A DNA stretch of 11,260 bases from Clostridium sp. CAG:762 (GTDB taxonomy: Bacteria > Bacillota_I > Bacilli_A > RF39 > UBA660), in NCBI GenBank assembly GCA_000432575.1, contig HF996776.1, forward strand, positions 1 to 11,260. Direction: 5' to 3'. The notes under the pieces were generated by a model that saw nothing but the letters and a program-made list of their open reading frames with translations, had not been told where the DNA came from and made no database searches. This document shows, one piece after another, positions 1 to 6,595 of the stretch (its first letter is position 1; each line of letters opens with the position of its first letter). Both the position numbers and the translations under genes were made by a program.

Positions 1-33
1 AACATATTTGTTTCTTTTTTTCTTGTTTTGTAG

Positions 34-51
34 TAAAATTTTATTAGGTGG
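34..51 (+). promoter_or_regulatory. possible -10 box and ribosome-binding site of dxs
   Basis: A -10-like TAAAAT lies at 34-39 and a good ribosome-binding site, AGGTGG, at 46-51, five bases before the ATG at 57. No convincing -35 is visible in the T-rich sequence before it. The leader would be only some 10 nt, so the -10 call is weak. The ribosome-binding site is convincing because the same TAGGTG core precedes thyA, folA and the small minus-strand gene. Confidence 0.4.
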
Positions 52-56
52 TATTG

Positions 57-1934
57 ATGAATATACTTGATATAAAAAACCCAAAAATTTTAAAGAAAAT
101 GAATGTAGAGGAATTAACTATTTTAAGTAATGATATTAGAAATTTTATAATAGATAATGTGTCTCAAACAGGAGGTCATCTATCTTCTAATTTAGGTATA
201 GTAGATTTGACTATATGTTTACATAAGGTATTTGATTTAGAAAAGGATAGACTATTTTTCGATGTATCACATCAGTGTTATACACATAAGATTTTGACAG
301 GAAGAGCTAAAGATTTTAAGAAATTAAGGTCTTTTAATGGTTTAAGTGGTTTTACTAATATTAATGAAAGTATTTATGATGCTTATAATTCAGGTCATTC
401 TGGTACTTCTATTTCAACGGCATTAGGCTGTGCTATTGCAAGAGATAATAGTAATAAGAAATATGAGGTTATTGCTTTAATTGGAGATGCTTCAATTACT
501 AATGGATTATCATTCGAAGCTATTAATCATTTGGGTAGTCTTAATACTAAGGTAATAATTATTTTAAATGATAATGAGATGAGTATTAGTAAAAATGTTG
601 GGGCTTTACATAATACTTTAGATAAGATTAGAGTAAATTCTAATTATAATAATATTAAATATAAAACAAAAAGTATTTTAAATAATATTCCTTTGGTTGG
701 AAGTTATTTATATAAGATTAATCATTATTTAAAGAAGAGTATTAAGAATTTATACAATAGGAACGGTATTTTATTTGAGGAACTTGGTTTGAAATACTAT
801 GGTCCTATTAATGGGCATGATTATAATGAGATTCTTATGTATTTAGATATGGCTAAGAAGGAAAAACATTCGGTTTTACTTCATGTTATTACAGAAAAGG
901 GTAAAGGTTATGAATATGCTTTAAATGATAAGGTAGGTACATGGCATGGTGTTGGTAAATTTGATAAGGAAACTGGTAAAATTGTAAAGAGTAATAATGA
1001 TTTAATATCATGGAGTGAAGTTATAAGTAATATTTTAATTAAGTTAACTAAGAGAAATAAGAATATTTTTGTAATTACTCCAGCAATGGCTGGTGGTAGT
1101 AAGCTACTTAAATATGCTAATATGTTTCCTAATAATTTTATTGATGTAGGTATTTGTGAGGAACATGCTATGACGCTTTCTTCGGGTCTTGCTTTGGGTG
1201 GTAAGATACCAATTGTATTAATTTATTCTACTTTTTTGCAAAGAGCATATGATGAGATTATTCATGATATTGCTAGAATGGATTTACATGTAGTAATAGG
1301 AGTGGATCGATGTGGTATTGTTGGAGAGGATGGAGAATCACATCAAGGTATTTATGATTTATCTTTTTTAAGCGCTATACCTAATATTATAATAGCATGT
1401 CCTAAGAATAGTGTCGAAGCTTCTCATATGTTATATACTGCGGTTTATCATAATAAGCATCCTTTTATCATAAGATATTCTAAAAATAGTATTAAATATA
1501 TAGAGGAGAATTATGATAAGGTAATTGATATAGGTTCATGGGAATATGTTAATCAGGGATGTGATGGAACAATTATTTCTTATGGGGATTTTTTAGAGAA
1601 TGCGATTTCTATTAATGAGATGTTAAATAAAAAAGATATTAATTTGAATATTATAAATGCTAGATTTATTAAACCAATAGATATGCTTATGATAGAAGAA
1701 TTAATTAAAACTAATAAGCCTATCTTTATTTATGAAGAGGTTGTTACAAGAGGTAGTCTAGGTGAAGAGTTAATTAGTGTGATAAATAATTATAATTATA
1801 AGGGTAAAATATATTTATATAATATTCCTGATAATTATATTACTCATGGTAAGAAGGAAGAAATAATTAAGTATTTAAAGTTAGATGTATATTCAGTTTA
1901 TGAGGATATTTTAGTTAAATATAAAGGGGAATAA
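57..1934 (+). CDS. dxs: 1-deoxy-D-xylulose-5-phosphate synthase (Dxs)
   Basis: A cytoplasmic thiamine-diphosphate enzyme that condenses pyruvate and glyceraldehyde 3-phosphate to DXP, the first step of the MEP isoprenoid pathway; DXP also feeds thiamine and pyridoxal synthesis. The 625-aa product matches the usual family length of about 620. Visible motifs, in order: TGGHLSSNLG (His41), FDVSHQCYTHK (His72), GLSGF, GHSGTSIS, the cofactor region GDAS at 143-146 with NDNEMSIS some 25 residues later, GICEEHA (Glu368), YSTFLQRAYDEIIHD, and GESHQG (His429). Two family signatures are altered: the usual GDG is GDA and the usual GHQ is SHQ. The ATG at 57 is preferred over an in-frame GTG at 48 because the GTG lies inside the AGGTGG ribosome-binding site. 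The symporter gene follows after 4 nt. No other MEP gene is present in the window. Confidence 0.93.
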   Translation: MNILDIKNPKILKKMNVEELTILSNDIRNFIIDNVSQTGGHLSSNLGIVDLTICLHKVFDLEKDRLFFDVSHQCYTHKILTGRAKDFKKLRSFNGLSGFTNINESIYDAYNSGHSGTSISTALGCAIARDNSNKKYEVIALIGDASITNGLSFEAINHLGSLNTKVIIILNDNEMSISKNVGALHNTLDKIRVNSNYNNIKYKTKSILNNIPLVGSYLYKINHYLKKSIKNLYNRNGILFEELGLKYYGPINGHDYNEILMYLDMAKKEKHSVLLHVITEKGKGYEYALNDKVGTWHGVGKFDKETGKIVKSNNDLISWSEVISNILIKLTKRNKNIFVITPAMAGGSKLLKYANMFPNNFIDVGICEEHAMTLSSGLALGGKIPIVLIYSTFLQRAYDEIIHDIARMDLHVVIGVDRCGIVGEDGESHQGIYDLSFLSAIPNIIIACPKNSVEASHMLYTAVYHNKHPFIIRYSKNSIKYIEENYDKVIDIGSWEYVNQGCDGTIISYGDFLENAISINEMLNKKDINLNIINARFIKPIDMLMIEELIKTNKPIFIYEEVVTRGSLGEELISVINNYNYKGKIYLYNIPDNYITHGKKEEIIKYLKLDVYSVYEDILVKYKGE

Positions 1935-1938
1935 ATGT

Positions 1939-3312
1939 ATGAAGAATAAATTGTTTAATATTTTTATTTATGTTATTAGTATTGTGACTACGATATCTTT
2001 CTTATTAAAATTAAGTATTTTTAAATATTTAAATTCTTTTATATGGGCTATTGGTACGGTAGGTATACTTTCTTCGGGAATATTTTTATCTTATAAATTG
2101 GGTTTTCCTCAATTAAATTTTAAGGGGATGTTAAGGTCTTTAAAGAGTAATGATAAAAGTAATGATGGTGTTAGTACTTTTGAAGCTTTGTCGTTATCTT
2201 TGGGTGCTAGAGTGGGAGTTGGTTCTTTAGCAGGCGTGGCTTTAGCAATATATTTGGGAGGTCCAGGGACAATTTTGTGGATGTGGGTTACTGTATTTAT
2301 ATCTTCTTCTAATACGTTCACGGAGAGTGTTTTGGGGGTAATTTATCAAAATAAGGATACTTTAAATATTAATGTAGGGGGTCCTTCTTATTATATAAAA
2401 AAAGGAATGGGTAATAATGGTTTAGCAATATTTTATGCTATTATGATTATTATTAGTTATATATTGGGCTTTTTAACGATACAGTCAAATACTATAGTTA
2501 AATCAGTGAACACGGTAGTTAATATTAAACCACTTATAATTATTTTAATTATTTCTTTATGTACTTATTTAGTAATATTTAAAGGTGTTAAGAAAATAGC
2601 ATCGTTTTCTTCTTTTATTGTTCCTTTAATGGGGATTATATATATAATAATAGGCATGTTTATAGTCATTAAGAATATTGCAATTATGCCTAGTATTATA
2701 GGTTTAATATTTAAAAGTGCTTTTAATTTTAAGAGTTTTTTTGGTGGATTTTTAGGAACATTTATAATAGGTATTCAAAAATGTTTATTTTCTAATGAGT
2801 CAGGATTAGGAACTTCGGCAATATCTTCTTCTACTACGAACGATAAACCGATTAAGCAAGGTTATGTTCAAGTATTAGGAATATATATTACAACTCTTGT
2901 AGTATGTACTATAACTGCTTTAATAATTTTAACTAGTAATTATGAGACTTTATCTTTAACTGATGTTAATGGTATTGAAATAACTAGTTATGCTTTTAAA
3001 TATCATTTGGGTAATTTTGGTAATATTTTGTTACTTATAATAGTTATTTTATTTGCTTTTTCTACTATTATTTCGGGTTATTATTATGGTGAATCTTCTT
3101 TAAAGTTTTTGAAACCAAATATTAGTAAGAAGTGTTTAAATGTTTTTAAGATTATATCTATTATTCTAATATCTCTAGGGGGTATAGTTTCTTCAAATGT
3201 TATTTGGTCTTTGGTAGATATTTTTGTTGTTATTTTAATTATTGTAAATATTTATGCTATATTGCATTTGTATAAGGATGTTAGATATACTCAGATAATT
3301 GATAAAAAATAG
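1939..3312 (+). CDS. sodium:alanine/glycine symporter, AGCS family
   Basis: A 457-aa polytopic membrane protein of the alanine/glycine:cation symporter (AGCS) family, which imports small neutral amino acids with Na+. Family signatures are clear: LNSFIW and GIFLSYKLGFPQ near the first membrane helix, GVGSLAGVALAI at 93-104, GGPGTILWMW at 107-116, GGPSYYIKKGMG at 147-158, FSNESGLGTSA at 284-294, VCTITALIILTS, and FAFSTI with YYYGE close to the C-terminus. Roughly ten or eleven hydrophobic segments are visible and the length is normal. The ATG at 1939 follows the dxs stop by 4 nt, with AAAGGGGA at the end of dxs as ribosome-binding site, so the two are probably cotranscribed. The exact substrate cannot be read from sequence; B. 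subtilis AlsT is a homologue, but no symbol is assigned. Confidence 0.9.
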   Translation: MKNKLFNIFIYVISIVTTISFLLKLSIFKYLNSFIWAIGTVGILSSGIFLSYKLGFPQLNFKGMLRSLKSNDKSNDGVSTFEALSLSLGARVGVGSLAGVALAIYLGGPGTILWMWVTVFISSSNTFTESVLGVIYQNKDTLNINVGGPSYYIKKGMGNNGLAIFYAIMIIISYILGFLTIQSNTIVKSVNTVVNIKPLIIILIISLCTYLVIFKGVKKIASFSSFIVPLMGIIYIIIGMFIVIKNIAIMPSIIGLIFKSAFNFKSFFGGFLGTFIIGIQKCLFSNESGLGTSAISSSTTNDKPIKQGYVQVLGIYITTLVVCTITALIILTSNYETLSLTDVNGIEITSYAFKYHLGNFGNILLLIIVILFAFSTIISGYYYGESSLKFLKPNISKKCLNVFKIISIILISLGGIVSSNVIWSLVDIFVVILIIVNIYAILHLYKDVRYTQIIDKK

Positions 3313-3328
3313 AATTTTTTTAAAAAAA

Positions 3329-3345
3329 GTCAAGTTTTCTTTGAC
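3329..3345. repeat. short inverted repeat overlapping a -35 box
   Basis: GTCAAG at 3329-3334 can pair with TTTGAC at 3340-3345 (one G-T pair) across a 5-nt loop. It lies just after the symporter stop and its right arm covers most of the -35 box TTGACA at 3341-3346. It has no following T-run, so it is not a clear terminator. It could be a chance structure, a weak transcript end or an operator. Confidence 0.3.
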
Positions 3346-3369
3346 ATATGAATATTATTGTGATAGAAT
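3341..3369 (+). promoter_or_regulatory. strong sigma-A promoter of the 3376-3565 RNA
   Basis: TTGACA at 3341-3346, a 17-nt spacer, and TAGAAT at 3364-3369, with TGA directly before the -10 (an extended -10). The predicted start is near 3376. This is a near-consensus vegetative promoter and no open reading frame of useful length follows it before the terminator at 3539-3564. Confidence 0.75.
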
Positions 3370-3375
3370 ACATCC

Positions 3376-3565
3376 TGTAGTGAGGAAGAGTAGTTCTTGT
3401 AATTGCCTATATAATATGCAAGATTTCCTTTCTACATTTACTTTTCATACTGTTCTATGTTTCTAACATAGCATAGAACTAGATTGCTTAATATTTGGTG
3501 TATGATATTAAGTATAATCTATTTGTAAACTTCTTTGTAAGGCACCTATAACAGAGGTGCTTTTA
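3376..3565 (+). ncRNA. unidentified structured small RNA, about 190 nt
   Basis: Bounded by a strong promoter and an intrinsic terminator, with no credible reading frame. Visible hairpins, in order: (1) GTAG 3377-3380 with CTAC 3432-3435, GGAA 3384-3387 with TTCC 3425-3428, and an inner 7-bp stem TCTTGTA 3395-3401 with TGCAAGA 3417-3423; (2) GTTCTATG 3452-3459 with CATAGAAC 3472-3479, which competes with CTATGTT 3455-3461 pairing AACATAG 3465-3471; (3) AGATT 3481-3485 with AATCT 3516-3520 enclosing CTTAATAT 3487-3494 with ATATTAAG 3505-3512; (4) the terminator. The length would suit 6S RNA, and GAGGAAG at 3382-3388 can also pair with CTTCTTT at 3530-3536 to close the ends, but I do not recognise a 6S consensus. 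It is not a T-box, tmRNA, SRP RNA or RNase P RNA by any motif I can see. Confidence 0.6.
3539..3564 (+). terminator. intrinsic terminator of the 3376-3565 RNA
   Basis: GCACCT at 3542-3547 pairs perfectly with AGGTGC at 3555-3560 around a 7-nt loop, and the stem can extend by AAG/TTT pairs (one G-T). TTTT at 3561-3564 follows. It lies about 100 nt before spoVID, so it ends the upstream RNA rather than any coding gene. Confidence 0.75.
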
Positions 3566-3591
3566 CTATGCTAAAAAAATATTAAAAGTTA

Positions 3592-3622
3592 TTGATATAG
3601 ATAATAATAAATAGCATAAAAT
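3592..3622 (+). promoter_or_regulatory. possible sigma-E-like promoter of spoVID
   Basis: CATAAAAT at 3615-3622 differs in one base from the sigma-E -10 consensus CATACAAT, and TTGATATA at 3592-3599 lies 15 nt before it, roughly where an ATA-containing sigma-E -35 would be. spoVID is transcribed by sigma-E in B. subtilis, which makes the match sensible, but such AT-rich strings arise easily by chance here. Confidence 0.35.
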
Positions 3623-3662
3623 AAAAAAATAATCATATATTTTACCGAAAGGGCGTGAATAT

Positions 3663-4367
3663 ATGAAAAAAGTAATATCATTTAAGAAAGAATTACCGTT
3701 TAAGACAAATATCAGTGAAATATCTAGTATTTCTTTAGAACATACGATTAATGAAAAAGAGAATGATTTAATAAGTGGTATTTTCTATGTATCTGGTGAA
3801 TATAAGATGACTGAGACTAGTATTAATAAGGAATCGTTTAATTTTGAAATACCTTTTGATATAGCGTTAGATTCTAGGTATGATACTAGTAAGATTAAGT
3901 TTGATATCGATGATTTTTATTATGAAATTATAAATGCTGATACTTTAAAGGTAAATATTGATGTTTATGTAGATGGATTAAATGAAATAAAAGAAAAGGA
4001 AAGATGTATTGAAGAGGAGACTTTAGATAGTATTAAAGTAGATAAAAAGGAAGAGGTTTTACCTGTTAAAGAAGGAAGAGATAATGAACCTACTATAAAT
4101 ATAGAGAATGTTAATGATAATGTTAATACTAATGAGAATATTAATACTAATGAGAATATTAATACTAATGAGAGTGTTAATCTATTTGATAATATTTCTA
4201 ATGCTGAGACGTATTCTACTTATTATGTTTATATAGTTAAAGATGGTGATACTATAGATAAGATATTAGAAGAATTTAAGGTAACTAAGGAAGAATTATC
4301 TAATTATAATGATATATCTAATATTAAGGCTAATGATAAATTAATAATACCTACTAATAATGAATAA
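3663..4367 (+). CDS. spoVID: SpoVID-like spore coat assembly protein with C-terminal LysM
   Basis: A 234-aa protein. Residues 1 to about 115 resemble the N-terminal domain of SpoVID, the morphogenetic protein that drives coat encasement of the forespore: ISSISLEHTI, SGIFYVSGEYKMTE, FNFEIPFDIAL and DDFYYEIINADTLKVNIDVY match the family pattern. A charged, Asn-rich linker with three NTNENI-type repeats (155-172) follows, then one LysM domain at about 190-230 (YIVKDGDTIDKILEEF to DKLIIP). In Bacillus the SpoVID LysM contacts a peptidoglycan precursor and other parts bind SpoIVA. The protein is well under half the roughly 575 aa of B. subtilis SpoVID; mostly the long acidic middle is missing. The next gene is a ysxE homologue, as in Bacillus, which strongly supports the call. 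The ribosome-binding site is weak (GGGCGTG). SafA-like LysM proteins are the main alternative. Confidence 0.8.
   Translation: MKKVISFKKELPFKTNISEISSISLEHTINEKENDLISGIFYVSGEYKMTETSINKESFNFEIPFDIALDSRYDTSKIKFDIDDFYYEIINADTLKVNIDVYVDGLNEIKEKERCIEEETLDSIKVDKKEEVLPVKEGRDNEPTINIENVNDNVNTNENINTNENINTNESVNLFDNISNAETYSTYYVYIVKDGDTIDKILEEFKVTKEELSNYNDISNIKANDKLIIPTNNE
4125..4178 (+). repeat. three tandem 18-bp repeats inside spoVID
   Basis: Three in-frame copies of AATACTAATGAGAATATT lie at 4125-4142, 4143-4160 and 4161-4178; the first two are identical and the third changes its last two codons. They encode NTNENI, NTNENI and NTNESV. A degenerate copy (NVNDNV) precedes them. They form the flexible linker before the LysM domain and could vary in number by slippage. 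Confidence 0.9.
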
Positions 4368-5262
4368 TTTAAGAAGCTTCTTAAATAAGAATGATTTAAG
4401 TTTAAATAGGTTAACAATTAAAAATAAGACTAAGATTCTTGATACTAATCGAGGAACTTTGGTGTTAAAAAAGAAAGATAATAATATTAACTTAACAAAT
4501 ACTTTTAATTACTTGGAATCAAGATCTTTTGATAATTATCCTAAGAGAGTATTTGAAAATAATAATTATGATGTATATGAGTATATAAATGGTTATAATG
4601 AACCAGATGAGCAAAAGATATTAGATTTAATTAATTTATTAACAATATTACATTATAAAACAACATTTTATAAGGAAGTAGATATAGATTATTTTAAGGA
4701 AATCTATGAGAGTACTATTAATAAGATAGATTATATATATAACTATTATACTGATATTATTAGTTTAATAGAAACTAGTATTTATATGTCTCCAGTAGAA
4801 TATTTAATTGCTAGGAATATTAGTAAGATATATGAGAGTTTGAATTATAGTAAAGAAAATATTAATAAGTGGTATGAATTAGTTAAGAATAAGAGAAGGA
4901 TAAGAGTAGTAAATATTCATAATAATTTATCACTAGAGCATTATATTAAGGGTAATAAACCATATTTAATTAGTTGGGAAAAGAGTAAGATAGATAATCC
5001 TATTTATGATTTATATAATTTGTATCTTAATCACTATCTTGATTTTGATTTTAGTGAGTTATTTCTTAATTATGAAAGTAAATATCCTTTACTTAAAGAA
5101 GAGAGGATCTTACTTTTTAGTTTAATGACTATTCCTTGGAAATTTGAGTTTGATGATACTGAGTATAATTTATGTAAGAATGCTAGGAAGTTATTTGATT
5201 ATTTATATAAAACAGAGAAATTGGTTACGGAGTATAATTATCAAAAACCAAATATGGAATAG
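4360..5262 (+). CDS. ysxE: YsxE/CotS/YutH-family spore coat protein, probable pseudokinase
   Basis: A 300-aa protein of the CotS/YutH/YsxE branch of the aminoglycoside phosphotransferase/choline kinase-like fold, associated with the spore coat in Bacilli. The recognisable core is HNNLSLEHYI at 187-196, YLISWEKSKIDNP at 202-214 and YDLYNLY at 216-222, matching the HG-LS--H, NWE and DL pattern of this group. Classic kinase residues are replaced: HGD becomes HNN, the metal-binding Asn region becomes EH, and the expected Asp before WE is Ser205, so catalysis is doubtful. The ATG at 4360 overlaps the spoVID end by 8 nt and no ribosome-binding site is visible, so translation is probably coupled to spoVID. 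The spoVID-ysxE adjacency is also found in B. subtilis. The 3' end overlaps a convergent small reading frame by 22 nt. Confidence 0.75.
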   Translation: MNNLRSFLNKNDLSLNRLTIKNKTKILDTNRGTLVLKKKDNNINLTNTFNYLESRSFDNYPKRVFENNNYDVYEYINGYNEPDEQKILDLINLLTILHYKTTFYKEVDIDYFKEIYESTINKIDYIYNYYTDIISLIETSIYMSPVEYLIARNISKIYESLNYSKENINKWYELVKNKRRIRVVNIHNNLSLEHYIKGNKPYLISWEKSKIDNPIYDLYNLYLNHYLDFDFSELFLNYESKYPLLKEERILLFSLMTIPWKFEFDDTEYNLCKNARKLFDYLYKTEKLVTEYNYQKPNME

Positions 5263-5444
5263 AACCAAGCCCACATTAAAGCCATGTATTCGATAAGTAA
5301 GATAAAAGCATTTAATTTGATGGTAAAAAAGCATAGAAGGATAGCTTGATAGAATACTATTATGGTAAGAAGTAAGGCTAAGAGGAAACAAAATAATCGA
5401 AAACCAATACAAGCTTTTAAGAAATTAAATATATTAAATATCAT
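5241..5444 (-). CDS. putative small two-helix membrane protein
   Basis: A 67-aa reading frame opposite in direction to every other gene. It is very hydrophobic, with two likely membrane segments (about 15-40 and 43-65), three cysteines and an aromatic tail (WAWFYSIFGF). I do not recognise a family. In favour: AGGTG (plus-strand 5451-5455) sits 6 nt before the ATG, exactly the ribosome-binding site style of dxs and thyA, and the plus strand here is broken by stops. Against: many codons end in C, unlike the neighbours, no good promoter is visible, and it overlaps the 3' end of ysxE. It is the only frame in the window ending in TGA, directly followed by TAA. An in-frame GTG nine bases upstream lies inside the ribosome-binding site and is not preferred. 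A spore-related membrane peptide is possible but unsupported. Confidence 0.45.
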   Translation of the reverse strand: MIFNIFNFLKACIGFRLFCFLLALLLTIIVFYQAILLCFFTIKLNAFILLIEYMALMWAWFYSIFGF

Positions 5445-5495
5445 GACATTCACCTAATTTATTATATGTTGTTTGTTGAATTAAGTCCCTTTTTC

Positions 5496-5523
5496 TTGAC
5501 AAAATTAGTGTTTAGTTTATAAT
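5496..5523 (+). promoter_or_regulatory. sigma-A promoter of the amidoligase gene
   Basis: TTGACA at 5496-5501, a 16-nt spacer and TATAAT at 5518-5523. The start would fall near 5530, leaving a leader of about 14 nt before the ATG at 5544; GAGTGA at 5532-5537 is the likely, non-standard ribosome-binding site. Confidence 0.7.
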
Positions 5524-5543
5524 AATTAACCGAGTGATGTTAT

Positions 5544-6560
5544 ATGAAGTTAAATAAATTAGATATTAGCAGTGTTATAGAGTTGTTTCATTATTTAAAC
5601 AATTTAGAGTTGGAATATCGTGATATGATTAATGTAAATAATAAGAATATGACTTTTGGGGTTGAACTGGAGTTTTTGGGGTTATTATATGATGATGTTT
5701 TAGATTTGGTTTTGAATAATAAGTTTACACTTCCAATAGAAGATGCGATGAAAATAAGCAATAAGAATGTTTATGCTTATACTACGGAGTCTACTACTGA
5801 TGTGAATGGTTGTGAGATAACTACTCCAATATTAAAGGATAAGAAGAGGGATTGGAAGAATTTGCAGATAATGTGTAACGATTTAACTAAATATGGAGCT
5901 TATGCTAAGGGATGTGCGACTCATATGCATTTCGGGGCACATATAATTGGTACTAAGTATGATTCTTGGATTAATTTAATTAAGATATGGATAACTTATG
6001 AAAAGATATTATATAATTTTTATTATGGAGAAGATAATGCCCCTAGAAAGAGTATTAACACTTATGCAAGGAGTATTAATGATATTAGGTTTAATGAGAT
6101 TGATAGAATAAAAAGAGATAATCATTTATTAAGTGTATTAAAATTAATGTGTTCAAATGGTATTTATATAGGTAAACAATTAGGTATAAATATTTTTAGA
6201 GTAAGTGAGGAATATGGCATAGAATATAAGAATACGATAGAGGTTAGAATACCAAATGGAACTTTGGACGAGAAGGTAATTCAAAATAATATTAATTTAT
6301 TTTCTAAATTATTAACTAGTGTTATCAGTGGTAAATTAGATGTTGATTATTTAAATGATAAGTTTAATAATAGGGAAGTAGTAAGTGATATTAATTTATT
6401 TAATGATTTTGATTATGAGGATGCTATGCATTTGGGCGATATGGTTTTTGTAAGTGATATAGATAAATTTTATTATTTGAAACAGTTATATAAGTTGTAT
6501 GATTTAAGTGAAGAGGAATTGGATAAAAAAATAGTTAAGGTATTAAAAATTAACAATTAG
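5544..6560 (+). CDS. putative amidoligase (Amidoligase_2, COOH-NH2 ligase superfamily)
   Basis: A 338-aa cytoplasmic protein of the predicted amidoligases related to glutamate-cysteine ligase and glutamine synthetase (PF12224 type), which are thought to use ATP to join a carboxyl to an amine. Motifs in family order: FGVELEF at 38-44 (metal-binding acidic residues), the Glu-rich strand ending CEITTPIL at 90-97, CATHMHFGAH at 124-133, and TIEVRIPNGTLD at 231-242 with Arg in the phosphate-binding position. About 30 helical residues precede the catalytic core, and a C-terminal acidic helical tail follows it. It has its own promoter, and the promoter of the next RNA begins one base after its stop, so it seems monocistronic. 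Related genes often sit with peptide-modification or cell-surface genes; here no obvious substrate protein is adjacent. The superfamily call is firm, the substrate unknown. Confidence 0.8.
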   Translation: MKLNKLDISSVIELFHYLNNLELEYRDMINVNNKNMTFGVELEFLGLLYDDVLDLVLNNKFTLPIEDAMKISNKNVYAYTTESTTDVNGCEITTPILKDKKRDWKNLQIMCNDLTKYGAYAKGCATHMHFGAHIIGTKYDSWINLIKIWITYEKILYNFYYGEDNAPRKSINTYARSINDIRFNEIDRIKRDNHLLSVLKLMCSNGIYIGKQLGINIFRVSEEYGIEYKNTIEVRIPNGTLDEKVIQNNINLFSKLLTSVISGKLDVDYLNDKFNNREVVSDINLFNDFDYEDAMHLGDMVFVSDIDKFYYLKQLYKLYDLSEEELDKKIVKVLKINN

Positions 6561-6589
6561 TTGACAAATATCGATAACTATGATAATAT
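6561..6589 (+). promoter_or_regulatory. strong sigma-A promoter of the 6596-6695 RNA
   Basis: TTGACA at 6561-6566, a 17-nt spacer and TAATAT at 6584-6589, with TGA directly before the -10. It begins immediately after the amidoligase stop codon. Its architecture is the same as that of the promoter at 3341-3369; these are the two best promoters in the window. Confidence 0.75.
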
Positions 6590-6595
6590 TAATTT

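Noticed and set aside
48..56. GTG start for dxs three codons upstream
   Set aside because: The codon lies within the AGGTGG ribosome-binding site of the ATG at 57.
2109..2321. 70-codon open frame on the minus strand inside the symporter gene
   Set aside because: It lies wholly opposite conserved AGCS motifs and is explained by the strong codon bias of the real gene; no ribosome-binding site supports it.
3416..3466. 16-codon open frame inside the first RNA
   Set aside because: No ribosome-binding site, buried in a hairpin, and too short to support.
3376..3565. T-box leader or amino-acid riboswitch
   Set aside because: No T-box signature (such as TGGNACCGCG) and the next gene, about 100 nt beyond the terminator, is a sporulation gene.
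5203..5412. 69-codon minus-strand frame overlapping the small membrane-protein gene in another frame
   Set aside because: No ribosome-binding site, deeper overlap with ysxE, and the other frame has a well-placed AGGTG.
5461..5468. CATATAAT (minus strand) as promoter of the small membrane-protein gene
   Set aside because: Transcription would start at or inside the ribosome-binding site, and no suitable -35 is visible.
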